The position numbers were made by a program, and so were the translations under genes. From Bradyrhizobium sp. CB2312 (GTDB lineage Bacteria; Pseudomonadota; Alphaproteobacteria; Rhizobiales; Xanthobacteraceae), in assembly GCF_029714425.1 (NCBI RefSeq), contig NZ_CP121668.1, positions 6,903,501 through 6,967,500 of the forward strand: 64,000 nucleotides of DNA, read 5' to 3'. The notes under the pieces were generated by a model. It did no database searches. It was not told the DNA's origin and saw nothing but the letters and a program-made list of their open reading frames with translations. Positions 63,663-64,000 of the stretch are shown here, piece by piece (position 1 is the stretch's first letter; each line of letters starts with the position of its first letter).

Positions 63663-64000
63663 ATGCGTTTAGCCCTTTACACCGGAATTATACTGGCTGG
63701 CGGTTACACCTGCCTGACCCCGGCGCTCGCCGCCGATCCTACCGGCGACTGGCGGGTCGCCGACGGCGTCGCCAACATCCGTGTCGCCCAATGCAATGGC
63801 AGCATGTGGGGCGCAGTTTCCTGGGAAAAACAGCCCGGCGGCCGCGACGAGAACAATCCGGATGTGTCAAAAAAGAACAGGCCGACGCTGGGCATGGCGA
63901 CCCTGATCGACATGAAGAAGAAGCCCGGCGTCGATCAGTGGGAAGGACAGGTCTACAACGCCAAGGACGGCCAGCTCTACAGCGCGACCATCACGCCTGC
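63663..64000 (+). CDS. Exported DUF2147 protein (partial, 3' end beyond the window)
   Basis: 112 residues are visible and the frame runs off the window end. A signal peptide (LALYTGIILAGGYTCLTPAL) precedes the DUF2147 domain. Marks are DPTGDWRVADGVANIRVAQC and GKxxxLxxx-like LGMATLIDMKKKPG, with WEGQVYNAKDGQLYSATI. DUF2147 proteins are small periplasmic proteins of unknown role. AAGGA lies 6-7 nt before ATG 63663. It diverges from the aminotransferase gene. Confidence 0.85.
   Translation, partial: MRLALYTGIILAGGYTCLTPALAADPTGDWRVADGVANIRVAQCNGSMWGAVSWEKQPGGRDENNPDVSKKNRPTLGMATLIDMKKKPGVDQWEGQVYNAKDGQLYSATITP

Overview
The window looks like chromosomal DNA from an alphaproteobacterium of the Bradyrhizobium/Rhodopseudomonas group (Nitrobacteraceae). 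This rests on the high GC, the gene families present (the adjacent TIGR03808 and TIGR03809 pair, DUF2336, NrsF, ImuA-ImuB-DnaE2), an alphaproteobacterial LexA box of the form GTTC-N7-GTTC, and many dispersed palindromic intergenic repeats of the kind common in bradyrhizobia. No rRNA, tRNA, CRISPR array, transposase or prophage gene was recognised. The species assignment is inference; I could not run a search.

Layout. 0-7.6 kb: the end of a glycosyltransferase, a class II aldolase, an M20 dipeptidase, a GT87 membrane glycosyltransferase, a HerA-like ATPase and two small proteins. 7.9-14.2 kb: a collinear run folP-folB-folK then mutA-GFA-mutB (pterin synthesis and methylmalonyl-CoA mutase). 14.2-21.1 kb: an orphan MNT nucleotidyltransferase, a DUF3298-like exported protein, a complete tripartite tricarboxylate transporter (TctC-TctB-TctA), an MNT/HEPN toxin-antitoxin pair, then meaB (the mutase chaperone) and pcp. 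21.2-31.8 kb: TIGR03808/TIGR03809, an ECF sigma/anti-sigma/subtilisin operon, a diguanylate cyclase with a DUF2336 protein, and a second sigma/NrsF pair. 31.9-42.4 kb: enoyl-CoA hydratase, TolC-like channel, a P-loop protein, an amidohydrolase, a heavy-metal-type RND pump and a CaiB-type CoA transferase. 42.5-52.2 kb: an SDR, then a DNA-damage island. In this island imuA-imuB-dnaE2 (minus strand) and a radical-SAM/UdgX operon (plus strand) diverge from one intergenic region that contains a perfect GTTC-N7-GTTC box. 52.3-64 kb: a PiT phosphate transporter, M20 amidohydrolase, GMC oxidoreductase, alpha/beta hydrolase, a metallophosphoesterase-cupredoxin-ECF sigma-anti-sigma operon, a HigBA module with two perfect operator palindromes, a second GFA protein, a class III aminotransferase and the start of a DUF2147 gene.

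How the genes work together. The strongest functional unit is the SOS island: one LexA site probably controls both the mutagenic translesion polymerase cassette and a uracil-DNA-binding UdgX protein with its uncharacterised radical SAM partner. The mutAB and meaB genes bracket about 5 kb of transporter and toxin-antitoxin genes, so the mutase locus appears interrupted. Three separate sigma/anti-sigma pairs lie within 34 kb, each next to a different exported or membrane protein.

Dispersed repeats shape the gene edges here. One repeat supplies the stop codon of pcp, another would falsely extend the CoA transferase start, another precedes folP in frame, and one lies inside the open frame of dnaE2, where it adds roughly 35-40 residues.
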